A DNA stretch of 21,081 bases from JBJGXI01 sp045635475 (GCF_045635475.1 NZ_JBJGXI010000068.1:1-21081); one strand, 5' to 3'; counted from the first letter of the stretch, positions 13,328 to 21,081 are shown. Made by a program: numbers and translations. The notes: generated by a model not told the origin, from the sequence alone.

Positions 13328-14398
13328 TTAATCTTCCTTGTGGAATAATTTGGCTAGACTATCACGATAAGGTGGATAAGCAATTCCTTTTTCCGTAACA
13401 ATCCCAGTAATCAATTCGTGATCTGTCACATCAAATGCAGGATTGTATGCTTTTACCCCTGCTGGCGCCATCGGTTCACTGTACCACTTTGACGTAATTT
13501 CTTCTTGTGGGCGTAGTTCTATCTCAATATCATCACCTGTTTTCGATTGTAAATCAATCGTCGACAATGGTGCACATACGTAGAAAGGAACACCATGATA
13601 TTTTGCTAGAATTGCAACGCCCGAAGTACCAATTTTGTTGGCTGTATCTCCATTGGCGGCAACACGATCACAACCAACGAGAACAGCTTGTACTTTATTC
13701 TCCTTCATCACAATTGATGCCATATTGTCAGCGATCAATGTAACATCTACTCCTGCTTCATTAAGCTCCCACGTTGTTAAACGTGCGCCTTGAAGCAGTG
13801 GACGAGTTTCATCAGCAAATACTTTAAAATCATAGCCTCGCTCTTGACCAAGGTAAATCGGGGCTAATGCTGTGCCATACTTAGCTGTAGCGATCGTCCC
13901 GGCATTACAATGGGTTAACAATCCCCAACCTGGCTTTAGCAATGTTAGTGCATGTTCACCAATTGCTTCACAAACTTCTTGGTCTTCTTTTTTAATTAAG
14001 TCTGCTTCTTCTTTTAATGCTAGTTTTATAGAAGCAACACTGCTTGCGCTTTCTGCGTGGAGACGTCTCTCCATTCGATCTAACGCCCAAAACAGATTAA
14101 CAGCGGTTGGGCGTGATGTAGCTAAATAGTCTTTATGCTTTCTAAAATCATCGTATAACGCATCGAAAGTTTCTGCAGTTGATTGCTTAGTCGCAAGGTA
14201 AACACCAAATGCTGCAGCAATTCCAATCGCCGGTGCACCACGAACCTTTAAATTGTAAATAGCATCCCAAACTTGCTCAACTTCCGTTAGATTTAGAAAT
14301 TCTTTTTTGTTCGGCAGTACAGTCTGATCCAATAACACTAATGTATCATTGCGATCGTCAAGACTCACCGATTCAATTACATTGATAGGGTTGGTCAT
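13328..14398 (-). CDS. mtnA: S-methyl-5-thioribose-1-phosphate isomerase
   Basis: Isomerises 5-methylthioribose-1-phosphate to 5-methylthioribulose-1-phosphate in MTA/MTR salvage. The 356-residue protein matches the family over its length: VRGAPAIGIAAAFG (52-65), THCNAGTIATAKYGTA with the catalytic cysteine (Cys164), ETRPLLQGARLTTWEL (197-212) and VGCDRVAANGDTANKIGT with the catalytic Asp244. The start overlaps nothing but follows the mtnK stop closely, and its ribosome site (GGAGG) lies in the last codons of mtnK. No encapsulation tail is visible, so it probably acts in the cytosol. Related isomerases also accept 5-deoxyribose-1-phosphate, which leaves both substrates open. The downstream enzymes of the universal methionine salvage pathway (mtnB/W/X/D) are absent here. 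Confidence 0.96.
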   Translation of the reverse strand: MTNPINVIESVSLDDRNDTLVLLDQTVLPNKKEFLNLTEVEQVWDAIYNLKVRGAPAIGIAAAFGVYLATKQSTAETFDALYDDFRKHKDYLATSRPTAVNLFWALDRMERRLHAESASSVASIKLALKEEADLIKKEDQEVCEAIGEHALTLLKPGWGLLTHCNAGTIATAKYGTALAPIYLGQERGYDFKVFADETRPLLQGARLTTWELNEAGVDVTLIADNMASIVMKENKVQAVLVGCDRVAANGDTANKIGTSGVAILAKYHGVPFYVCAPLSTIDLQSKTGDDIEIELRPQEEITSKWYSEPMAPAGVKAYNPAFDVTDHELITGIVTEKGIAYPPYRDSLAKLFHKED

Positions 14399-14401
14399 TT
14401 G

Positions 14402-15637
14402 TTATACCTCCAAAGTCACTTGTTGTTCAAAGGCGCGAATGATGTTGATATAATCTTCCCCACACTTTACCGATTCTCTTTCTAAGATAAACTTTTTACT
14501 AGCAGATAAACAAATACGCTCCGCTTGTGCACGCTTGTCTACATCTGTGATTGAAGTGATATCAGCAACATGGGCAAGGCCTATAATTCTTCTCGATAAT
14601 TCCAAGCCTGCTACTGCAGCTGTGTCTCTTAAAATTAAATCTAGATAATGCGCTTTAAATCCGTTATAATTCGCAACTCGCTCAGTTGCATGTTCATCCC
14701 AAGCGACCTCAAACTTTTCTTTAAACAAATCAACTACATCGGTAATCGTCGTTTCTAAATAAGCTAAATAGTCGTTTCGCTCTGCTTCATCTTCAATGGT
14801 GAATCTGGCATTCGCATAAGCAAAGATTAGGTTAGCAACTACATTACCAACGTCATAACCAATCGGGCCAAAAAAGGCAAACTCTGGATCAATTACTTTC
14901 GTAGAATCTTCCTTAATAAACACTGATCCAGTATGAAGATCTCCGTGTATTAACGCTTGTGCATTCGTCATAAATTCAAATTTCAGCTTAGCTGTTTCAA
15001 GTGCGAGCTTGTCATCACCCCAGATATGTTCTTTTACAAAATCCTTGGACTCTTCAAACACATCGTTTCTTGGACAATCATAAAATGGCTCTGTATAAAC
15101 TAAATCCTCGCTAATTTCACACAAATCAGGATTGATGAATGATTTTACCAATTCTTTTTTCTGTTTATGATCAAGTACAACGTCGGACGTTTGTACTAAT
15201 GTATTTACCATAAATGTTGTAATGTGCTCTGCAAATAGTGGGAACTTTTTATGCTTCATTAACTCCGCACGCATAATCTCATGATCAGATAAATCTTCCA
15301 TCGCACAACAATTCATAACCGTATCATAATGGTAAAGCTTTGGTACGAATTTTTCTGCAAACTTAGCTTGTATTTGCAAAATTTCACTTTCGATTCGGTT
15401 ACGATCTGGTGAAACCTTAAATTCGTCAGAAATACGTGCAACAGGTCCAGCTTGTTTAATAATAATCGACTTATTACGCTTCGAATCTACCACTTTAAAT
15501 ACATAGTTTAAATTACCGTCACCAATTTCCTTACAGCTTAATTGTGCATCACTAGTAAAGAAATCTAATTGTGTTTTCGCATACTCCAGTGCTTCCTTTT
15601 CCGTCATCGTAAAATATCCTGTTGAAAAGTCTGTCAT
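14402..15637 (-). CDS. mtnK: S-methyl-5-thioribose kinase
   Basis: Phosphorylates 5-methylthioribose at C1 with ATP. The 411-residue protein shows the family's EIGDGNLNYVFKV (37-49), ALIHGDLHTGSVFI with the catalytic Asp233 (228-241), and VIDPEFAFFGPIGYDVGN (248-265). The ATG at 15637 has GGGAGGG about 7 bases upstream. It sits between the ABC permease and mtnA. A kinase for free MTR next to a sugar transporter indicates that MTR is taken up from outside, or salvaged after hydrolysis of MTA by a nucleosidase encoded elsewhere. No encapsulation tail is seen. Confidence 0.96.
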   Translation of the reverse strand: MTDFSTGYFTMTEKEALEYAKTQLDFFTSDAQLSCKEIGDGNLNYVFKVVDSKRNKSIIIKQAGPVARISDEFKVSPDRNRIESEILQIQAKFAEKFVPKLYHYDTVMNCCAMEDLSDHEIMRAELMKHKKFPLFAEHITTFMVNTLVQTSDVVLDHKQKKELVKSFINPDLCEISEDLVYTEPFYDCPRNDVFEESKDFVKEHIWGDDKLALETAKLKFEFMTNAQALIHGDLHTGSVFIKEDSTKVIDPEFAFFGPIGYDVGNVVANLIFAYANARFTIEDEAERNDYLAYLETTITDVVDLFKEKFEVAWDEHATERVANYNGFKAHYLDLILRDTAAVAGLELSRRIIGLAHVADITSITDVDKRAQAERICLSASKKFILERESVKCGEDYINIIRAFEQQVTLEV

Positions 15638-15654
15638 TTCAAGGCCCTCCCATA

Positions 15655-16665
15655 TTATTTCTTTTTATAATAAGTAAGTGCTAATGCAAGTGCTAAGACC
15701 GTTCCTTTTACAATATCCATCGCATAATACGGTACGGACATCATCACTAAACCATTCGCTAGAATTCCAATTAGTACTGCTCCAATAAATGTACCAAATG
15801 CATTTGGTTTACCAGCACCGAGTACAGATAACCCAATAAAAGCAGCTGCTACAGCGTCCATCAGGTACGGACCACCAGCATTTATTTCTGCAGTCATTAT
15901 TCTTGAAGCTAAAACAATCCCACCAACAGCCGCGAAGGTCGCTGATAATAAATAGGCAAATACTTTATATTTGTTAACTGCTATACCAGATAGCCTTGCT
16001 GCCTCCTCATTTCCACCGATCACATACATATATCGTCCATGCTTTGTATAGGTTAAGAAAATATGAACGAGCACAACAACGACTAGCATAATAATGATAA
16101 TCCAAGGAATTTGTCCAAGTTTCTCAAATGAACCAGTAATTTTACCTGTGGCATAGCTACCATCTGGCATAATCATATTTTCTGATAAGCTAGCTCCTCG
16201 CGTATAGGTGAGGGCAACACCTTGTATAATGAACATCATCGCAAGCGTTAACAGCATATCTGGAATTTTGATTTTAACAATTAAAAATGAATTAAGCGCA
16301 CCAACCGCAAGCGCTGCAATAATAGCTGCAATAATAGCGACAATCGTTGACTGCCCGTGCCAGATAAACATCGACATTACTACGGCATTGGCTACCGATG
16401 CCGTTGACCCAATTGACAAGTCAAAACCACCAACAGAAAGGGAAATGGTTAAGCCAATTGCAATAATGGTCACAATTGATATCGAGCGCAAAATATTAAT
16501 AATATTACCTGTGCTCATAAAAGAAGGATTTGCAATTGAAAAAATTGCAATAAGTACGAATATCGTTATAATTGTCCCATATTTATATAAAAACTGAAAC
16601 AAATCAAAAGCTGCTTTTTCCGTTTTAGCAACAGACTGCTTCAACTCTGTGTTTGTTTGCGACAT
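15655..16665 (-). CDS. Ribose-type sugar ABC transporter permease (RbsC family)
   Basis: Membrane subunit of a CUT2-class importer (336 residues) with about 8-10 hydrophobic segments. The family motif GGFDLSIGSTASVANAVVMS is near residue 80, and later segments (GGNEEAARLSGI, AAAFIGLSVLGAGKPNAFGT) are typical of RbsC-like permeases. I chose the ATG at 16665, which follows GGGGGG by 7-8 bases and lies next to the ATPase stop codon; a start 14 codons earlier would overlap the ATPase gene. It lies in the same unit as mtnK-mtnA, so 5-methylthioribose or a related deoxy-sugar is the most likely substrate. No characterised MTR transporter of this kind is known to me. Confidence 0.93.
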   Translation of the reverse strand: MSQTNTELKQSVAKTEKAAFDLFQFLYKYGTIITIFVLIAIFSIANPSFMSTGNIINILRSISIVTIIAIGLTISLSVGGFDLSIGSTASVANAVVMSMFIWHGQSTIVAIIAAIIAALAVGALNSFLIVKIKIPDMLLTLAMMFIIQGVALTYTRGASLSENMIMPDGSYATGKITGSFEKLGQIPWIIIIMLVVVVLVHIFLTYTKHGRYMYVIGGNEEAARLSGIAVNKYKVFAYLLSATFAAVGGIVLASRIMTAEINAGGPYLMDAVAAAFIGLSVLGAGKPNAFGTFIGAVLIGILANGLVMMSVPYYAMDIVKGTVLALALALTYYKKK

Positions 16666-16666
16666 A

Positions 16667-18175
16667 TCATTTCCCCCCTGTTGAATAGTATAATAGTTCT
16701 TCTTCATTCGTTTCCTTCGTTTGGAGTTGGTTCACAACTCTGCCATCGTACACAACATAGACACGGTCAGTAATTCCGACAATTTCTGCCAATTCACTAG
16801 AGGCATAAACAACCCCTTTACCGCGCTTCGCTAGCTCTGCTATTAGCTCAAATATATCCTTTTTTGAACCAACATCAACACCTTTAGTTGGTTCATCGAA
16901 TATGTAGATATCTGCATCAGCAATTAACCACTTGCCAATGGCTACCTTTTGTTGATTACCACCGGATAAATTATTCACTTGTGTCTTTACTGACGGTGTT
17001 TTTATCCCAATCCGCTCTACCATCTGTTCCGATGTTTGTCTCTCTTTACTGAAATGAAGGAAGTTAAATACTTTTACAAATTGATTTAAATAAGAAGCCG
17101 TAAGATTCGTAGACACCGTTTCTGTAACAAGAATCCCTTCTTTACGCCGCTCTTCAGGTACAAAAGCAAATCCATTGGCAACAGCAGCACGCGGATGCTT
17201 TATGTTAACTGCTTTTCCATTCACACGGATATCTCCAGCGGTTCTTTTATTCGCCCCAAATAGAGCTTTACAAATCTCTGTTTTACCCGCCCCTACTAAG
17301 CCAGCAAGACCAACAATTTCACCCGCATTTACGTGCATCGTAATATCCTTTATCTTAGAACCATCAGCTAGATGATCCACTTCTAAAATCGTAGCACCGA
17401 TTTGTTTTACAACTGTTGGGAATTGTTCCTCCAGCTTTTTACCTAACATAAACTCAACAACTTCATTAATCGTCGTATCCTTTATTTTTTGCTTTGTTAC
17501 AAATTTCCCATTACGCATAACGGTGATATCATCACAAATCTCAAACAGTTCAGGTAAACGGTGTGAAATGAAAATAACACCGACATTTTTATTTTTCAGT
17601 TCGTGAACGATACGAAATAGCTCATCTGTTTCTGTTTGACTTAACGGTGCTGTTGGTTCGTCTAAAATTAAAAATTTACACTCACTTGATACGGACCGTG
17701 CGATCAAGACCATCTGTTTTTCCGCCAATGTTAATTCACTGACAAGCTGTTTAGATGAAACTTGAATATGCATACTTGCGAGAATCTCCGTTGCTTGTTT
17801 ATGCATATCGGAATAGCTAACAAACTGCTTCCTGCCCATTTTAGTTACCGTTTGATTTAACATCACATTTTCGCCAACGGTTAAGTTTGGAATAAGCGCC
17901 GTATCCACTTCTTGATAAACAATTTGAATGCCTTGATCTTGAGCATATCTAGGGGAATCTATTTCGATTTTCTCACCGTCTATAAAAATCGAACCAGTAT
18001 AGTGCGTGTAAGCACCAGATAATACCTTCATGAGCGTGGACTTTCCAGCACCATTGGCACCAATAAGAGCATGCACGGTTCCAGTTTCCGTTACAAAATC
18101 CACTTCATTTAAGGCTTTAACACCGGGAAATTCAATAGTTATATGTTTCATTTCAAGTTTACTAGCATTAGACAA
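16667..18175 (-). CDS. Ribose-type sugar ABC transporter ATP-binding protein (RbsA family, two ATPase domains)
   Basis: Double-domain ATPase of a CUT2 sugar importer (502 residues, usual length). Domain 1 has Walker A GANGAGKST (39-47), a degenerate signature LTLAEKQM and Walker B FLILDEPTAPLS. Domain 2 has a Walker A variant GLVGAGKTE, signature LSGGNQQKVAIGKWL and Walker B IYIFDEPTKGVDVG. Asymmetric motifs like these are normal for RbsA/MglA proteins. The stop is one base from the permease start. A 99-base gap with a strong hairpin separates it from the binding-protein gene upstream. It is cytosolic and peripheral to the membrane. Confidence 0.95.
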   Translation of the reverse strand: MSNASKLEMKHITIEFPGVKALNEVDFVTETGTVHALIGANGAGKSTLMKVLSGAYTHYTGSIFIDGEKIEIDSPRYAQDQGIQIVYQEVDTALIPNLTVGENVMLNQTVTKMGRKQFVSYSDMHKQATEILASMHIQVSSKQLVSELTLAEKQMVLIARSVSSECKFLILDEPTAPLSQTETDELFRIVHELKNKNVGVIFISHRLPELFEICDDITVMRNGKFVTKQKIKDTTINEVVEFMLGKKLEEQFPTVVKQIGATILEVDHLADGSKIKDITMHVNAGEIVGLAGLVGAGKTEICKALFGANKRTAGDIRVNGKAVNIKHPRAAVANGFAFVPEERRKEGILVTETVSTNLTASYLNQFVKVFNFLHFSKERQTSEQMVERIGIKTPSVKTQVNNLSGGNQQKVAIGKWLIADADIYIFDEPTKGVDVGSKKDIFELIAELAKRGKGVVYASSELAEIVGITDRVYVVYDGRVVNQLQTKETNEEELLYYSTGGK

Positions 18176-18201
18176 TTCCCTTCACCTGCCTTTGGTACGA
18201 A

Positions 18202-18245
18202 AACACTAAAACATACACCCTATAAAAAGGTGCAGTTTTAGTGTT
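18202..18245 (-). terminator. Intergenic hairpin after the binding-protein gene
   Basis: An 11-base perfect stem (18202-18212 and 18235-18245) encloses a second 4-base stem (18216-18219, 18229-18232). On the minus strand only a short T stretch follows, so full termination is unlikely. A processing/mRNA-stabilising or partial attenuation role would give more lipoprotein than ATPase, as is common in ABC importer operons. Confidence 0.6.
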
Positions 18246-18274
18246 CGAACCATATCTATTCTATTATAATACGA

Positions 18275-19360
18275 TTATTCTGCGTGATAATCTCTTAACG
18301 TTTGCATCCAATCTTCCTCAAATGCATCGGATTGTCCCCATCCTTCGATAATGTTTCCAAGGTTAGACATATTCACTTCTTCCTCAGCAGCTACTAAATC
18401 CTCTTGAGAAATCAATGAAGCAGATAAATCATACGTTTCTGGTGTTTCCTCACCTGCTAGCTTTTTAGCAAGAAGTCGTAAATTAACAGCACCGATCAAT
18501 TTCGGATCAACAGCTGCTGTATATTTCCATGGGCTACCTTCTTCTTGAATCAGCTGAAGGTCAGCATTGGAAACGTCAATACCATATATAGCAACTTCTT
18601 CTCTACCAGCTTCTTTAATGGCACGCGCTGCACCAATAGCAAATGCATCCCATGTAGCGAAAATAGCATCAAGTTCTCCTTCTGGATGTTTGTTAAGCAT
18701 AGCTGCTACAGCATTTTGTGTATCTACCGAAGTATTTTCAGTTGCAACACCAAATCTTTCTACTTCGTTAAGACCAGGATTTTGCGCTAATACTTCTGTA
18801 TAAATTTCATTTCTTCTCACCATTGGAGGAAAACCATCTACCCAAAGGTAAGCAATGTTTGCTTCTCCACCAGTATCTTCTACTAATTTATCAAGTGCAA
18901 GCTGTGCTAGTGCATGGTCGTCTTGCGCTGTTCTCGTTACACCTTCCGCTTCACCAACAGTATCGAAAGTTACGACTTCAATACCTGCGTCTCTTGCTTC
19001 TTGAATCTGATCCGCTGTTGCATCATCATCACCATGCGAGATGATCAACCCATCATATTCTTGTTGAATTGCTTGAGCGATCGTGTCATGGAATGCCGCT
19101 GAATCTCCATTTGCCGTGAATGTATCTACTTGAAAGCCTAATGCTTCCCCTTCTTGTTTTGCACCAGCTAGAAACTGTGCTGTATGGTCATCTCCACCAA
19201 TTTTACGGATAACCATAATTTTCACTGGTTCTTCTGCAGTAAATTTCTCTGGCACATTGTCTAGTGAAACATCACTATTACCTGCTGATTCTGAACCACA
19301 ACCAGCGAGCACGAATACAAAAGCTAAAACTGAAATCACATACAATAACCCTTTTTTCAT
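18275..19360 (-). CDS. Sugar-binding lipoprotein of the ABC transporter (RbsB/type 1 periplasmic-binding-protein family)
   Basis: Extracellular substrate-binding lipoprotein (361 residues). The signal MKKGLLYVISVLAFVFVLAGC ends in a lipobox (LAGC, Cys21), and an acidic Ser/Asn-rich linker follows. The mature part is a two-lobed sugar-binding domain (VKIMVIRKIGGDDHTAQFLAGAKQ, HGDDDATADQIQEARDAGI, FATWDAFAIGAARAIKEAG). ATG at 19360 has AGGGGG 8 bases upstream. Next to mtnK and mtnA it most likely captures methylthioribose or 5-deoxyribose. The binding pocket cannot be read from sequence. Confidence 0.94.
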   Translation of the reverse strand: MKKGLLYVISVLAFVFVLAGCGSESAGNSDVSLDNVPEKFTAEEPVKIMVIRKIGGDDHTAQFLAGAKQEGEALGFQVDTFTANGDSAAFHDTIAQAIQQEYDGLIISHGDDDATADQIQEARDAGIEVVTFDTVGEAEGVTRTAQDDHALAQLALDKLVEDTGGEANIAYLWVDGFPPMVRRNEIYTEVLAQNPGLNEVERFGVATENTSVDTQNAVAAMLNKHPEGELDAIFATWDAFAIGAARAIKEAGREEVAIYGIDVSNADLQLIQEEGSPWKYTAAVDPKLIGAVNLRLLAKKLAGEETPETYDLSASLISQEDLVAAEEEVNMSNLGNIIEGWGQSDAFEEDWMQTLRDYHAE

Positions 19361-19417
19361 CTGATTTTCCCCCTGTTTTCTAAAAAAATTTATATAAAAT
19401 TTATTAATACACGGTTC

Positions 19418-20821
19418 TTACACTCTTTTTGCCTTAAGCTGTTGAATCACAGCCTCTGTAAGTTTACCTACGATATCATCTGATAGATCTATACCTTTTG
19501 AATCGCTAATGCTAGTTGGTGTATTTTGGTTACCACTACTACCTGTAGCTTTTGTTAATGCTTGGTCTAGATCTTCATATAAATCTTCAATGTTCTCCAA
19601 CCCAACCGATAAGCGGACTAAGTCTTCTGTAACGCCAGTAGCTACAAGCTCTTCTCCAGATAGCTGTTGATGTGTTGTTGTTGCTGGATGGATAATTAGG
19701 CTTTTCGCATCACCAACATTGGCTAAGTGTGACCATAACTTGATGTTGTTTATTAGCGTACTCCCTGCATCACGACCACCTTTGATACCGAAGACAACAA
19801 CCGAGCCAAAGCCGTTTTTCAATATTTGTTTGGCATGCTGATGTGACGTATGTGATTCCAGTCCAGGATAAGTTACCCAACTAACACCAGGATGTTTTTC
19901 TAGTAATCTAGCAAGCTGAAGTGCATTATCATTATGACGCTGAACACGCAGATTTAATGTTTCTAAGCCCTGGATAAGTTGGAACGCATTGAATGGACTT
20001 AAACATGCACCAATATCCCGCAACAACTGTACGCGTAATTTGGTTGCAAAGGCGATATCCCCAAAATCCTTGCTATAAACGATACCATTGTAACTACGGT
20101 CTGGTTCGATAAAGCCCGGAAACTTTCGTGAATTCCAATCAAATTTACCGCCATCGACAACGATTCCACCAATCGATGTACCATGTCCCCCAATCCACTT
20201 TGTTGCAGAGTGTACAACAATATCGGCACCGTAAGTAATCGGTTTACACACATAAGGTGATGCGAATGTATTATCGATAATAAGCGGAATACCTGCTTCA
20301 TGAGCAACGTTTGCAATTCCTTCAATATCTAGGACATGCAAGCTCGGATTCCCAATCGTTTCAGCAAAGACAGCCTTCGTCTTATAGTTAATCGCTTTTT
20401 TAAAGTTTTGCGGATCTCTTGGATCTACGAACTTTACTTTTATGCCGTAGCGTGGGAATGTTATCGCGAATAAATTGTATGTACCACCGTAAATATTAGT
20501 CGCTGCTACGATTTCATCCCCTGCAGAAGCAACATTCATAATCGATAACGCGATCGCTGCCATACCTGACGATGTTGCAACAGCAGCCGCTCCTTCTTCC
20601 AAAAGAGCCATTCTTTTTTCAAATACGTCCACGGTCGGATTCATTAACCGACTGTAGATATTACCTTCCTCTTCTAGTGAAAAAAGTTTCTCTGCGTGTG
20701 TTGTATCATCAAAAACGTATGAAGTTGTTTGATAAATCGGTACCGCGCGTGATCCTGTCGTTGGGTCAGGCTCTTGGCCACCGTGTAGTAGTAATGTTTC
20801 TAAATGCGGATTGTTACCCAT
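19418..20821 (-). CDS. metY: O-acetylhomoserine sulfhydrylase-like PLP enzyme (MetY family) with C-terminal encapsulation-like tail
   Basis: Member of the Cys/Met-metabolism PLP family. MetY enzymes join O-acetylhomoserine with sulfide to give homocysteine, or with methanethiol to give methionine directly. The core matches closely: LETLLLHGGQ start, YSRLMNPTVDVFEKR (56-70), ATSSGMAAIALSI (82-94), and the PLP lysine in VVHSATKWIGGHGTSIGG (Lys208). MetY proteins usually end near residue 425-430 after a DLDQAL helix. This one has 467 residues. The added 39 comprise a Ser/Asn/Thr linker and an amphipathic helix (LSDDIVGKLTEAVIQQLKAK, 446-465), in the style of microcompartment encapsulation peptides and similar to the aldolase tail. 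It is the first gene after the SAM riboswitch (TAGGAGG ribosome site). A methionine gamma-lyase activity cannot be excluded. Confidence 0.92.
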   Translation of the reverse strand: MGNNPHLETLLLHGGQEPDPTTGSRAVPIYQTTSYVFDDTTHAEKLFSLEEEGNIYSRLMNPTVDVFEKRMALLEEGAAAVATSSGMAAIALSIMNVASAGDEIVAATNIYGGTYNLFAITFPRYGIKVKFVDPRDPQNFKKAINYKTKAVFAETIGNPSLHVLDIEGIANVAHEAGIPLIIDNTFASPYVCKPITYGADIVVHSATKWIGGHGTSIGGIVVDGGKFDWNSRKFPGFIEPDRSYNGIVYSKDFGDIAFATKLRVQLLRDIGACLSPFNAFQLIQGLETLNLRVQRHNDNALQLARLLEKHPGVSWVTYPGLESHTSHQHAKQILKNGFGSVVVFGIKGGRDAGSTLINNIKLWSHLANVGDAKSLIIHPATTTHQQLSGEELVATGVTEDLVRLSVGLENIEDLYEDLDQALTKATGSSGNQNTPTSISDSKGIDLSDDIVGKLTEAVIQQLKAKRV

Positions 20822-20868
20822 GCTTTTTTCCTCCTAGAACTGTTCCATGATGTCTGCCATTACATGTT

Positions 20869-20898
20869 AAAAAATCCCTCTGCCTGGAGACAGAGAGA
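20869..20898 (-). terminator. Regulated intrinsic terminator of the SAM riboswitch
   Basis: On the minus strand UCUCUCUG (20891-20898) pairs with CAGAGGGA (20875-20882) around an 8-base loop, followed by six Us (20869-20874). The same UCUCUC bases can instead pair with AGAGAGAC (20923-20930) to form the antiterminator. That arm in turn overlaps the P1 strand of the aptamer. High SAM therefore favours termination. Confidence 0.9.
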
Positions 20899-20926
20899 CT
20901 TTGATTGCATAATAGATGCACCGTCT

Positions 20927-21048
20927 CTCTCATCTGTCAAAGTAAATATACTTTGTAGGATTTGGCACCATGTATAACATAGTTTTGACCATGCTATGCT
21001 GGTTGCCGGGTATCATAGGGCCAGTCCCTCCACCTCTCTTGATAAGAG
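20927..21048 (-). promoter_or_regulatory. SAM-I (S-box) riboswitch aptamer
   Basis: Reading the minus strand, the conserved S-box core is present: CTCTTATCAAGAGAGG, then GTGGAGGGACTGGCCC, then TATGATACCCGGCAACC. The P1 helix forms between CTCTTATC (21041-21048) and GATGAGAG (20927-20934). It shares four bases with the antiterminator arm (20923-20930), giving the classic mutually exclusive P1/antiterminator/terminator logic. Known S-box elements turn genes of sulfur and methionine metabolism off when SAM is plentiful. The promoter must be near the window edge: a possible -10 TATAAA is at 21060-21065 and its -35 would be just outside. The stretch 20822-20868 holds only the metY leader and ribosome site. 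Confidence 0.97.
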
Positions 21049-21081
21049 AATATATTAAATTTATATGTTTATTGTTGAATA

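Noticed and set aside
19361..19417. AT-rich inverted repeat between metY and the binding-protein gene as a terminator
   Set aside because: The stem is made only of A-T pairs, so it is too weak to call; at most it could reduce read-through.
20869..21048. T-box leader as the regulator of metY
   Set aside because: No T-box sequence or specifier stem is visible, whereas the S-box core (GGTGGAGGGACTGGCCC and ACCCGGCAACC) and P1/antiterminator overlap are complete.

Overview
The window looks like a low-GC, Gram-positive Bacillaceae chromosome (Oceanobacillus/Virgibacillus/Gracilibacillus-like). The evidence is strong AGGAGG-type ribosome binding sites, an S-box riboswitch, a LysM-NlpC/P60 wall hydrolase, a LacI/CcpA-type regulator and long GC-rich intergenic repeats of a kind seen in Bacillaceae. 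Every protein-coding gene I can support is on the minus strand, so transcription runs from right to left.

Right to left: a SAM (S-box) riboswitch with terminator/antiterminator (20869-21048) precedes a MetY-type O-acetylhomoserine sulfhydrylase, a ribose-type sugar ABC transporter (lipoprotein, double ATPase, permease), 5-methylthioribose kinase (mtnK) and methylthioribose-1-phosphate isomerase (mtnA). After a 476-base gap filled by a duplicated repeat (12869-13218) comes a bacterial microcompartment (BMC) cluster: class II sugar-phosphate aldolase, CoA-acylating aldehyde dehydrogenase, five hexameric shell proteins, a PduL phosphotransacylase and an EutN/CcmL pentamer vertex protein. A flavin NADH oxidase/CoA-disulfide-reductase-like protein and a two-subunit CoA-transferase follow, and a Rho-independent terminator (about 4925-4961) closes the unit. 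Further left are a separate kynU-kynB pair, a LacI-family regulator with a perfect-stem terminator, a repeat-rich stretch of about 500 bases containing a C12 run, and a LysM-NlpC/P60 hydrolase with its own terminator.

The main result is a candidate microcompartment for methylthioribose (MTR). The proposed route is MTR uptake, then MTR-1-P, then MTRu-1-P, then aldolase cleavage to DHAP plus (methylthio)acetaldehyde. The aldehyde is oxidised inside the shell to an acyl-CoA, and PduL makes the acyl-phosphate and frees CoA. Four enzymes (MetY, aldolase, aldehyde dehydrogenase, PduL) carry a short amphipathic helix on a linker at one terminus, typical of BMC encapsulation peptides. A MetY-type enzyme with such a tail, under a SAM riboswitch, suggests that the compartment serves sulfur/methionine salvage and may trap methanethiol. 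The step releasing methanethiol is not visible here. 5-Deoxyribose, giving acetaldehyde, is the main alternative substrate. I know of no experimentally described system of this composition, but I could not search for one.
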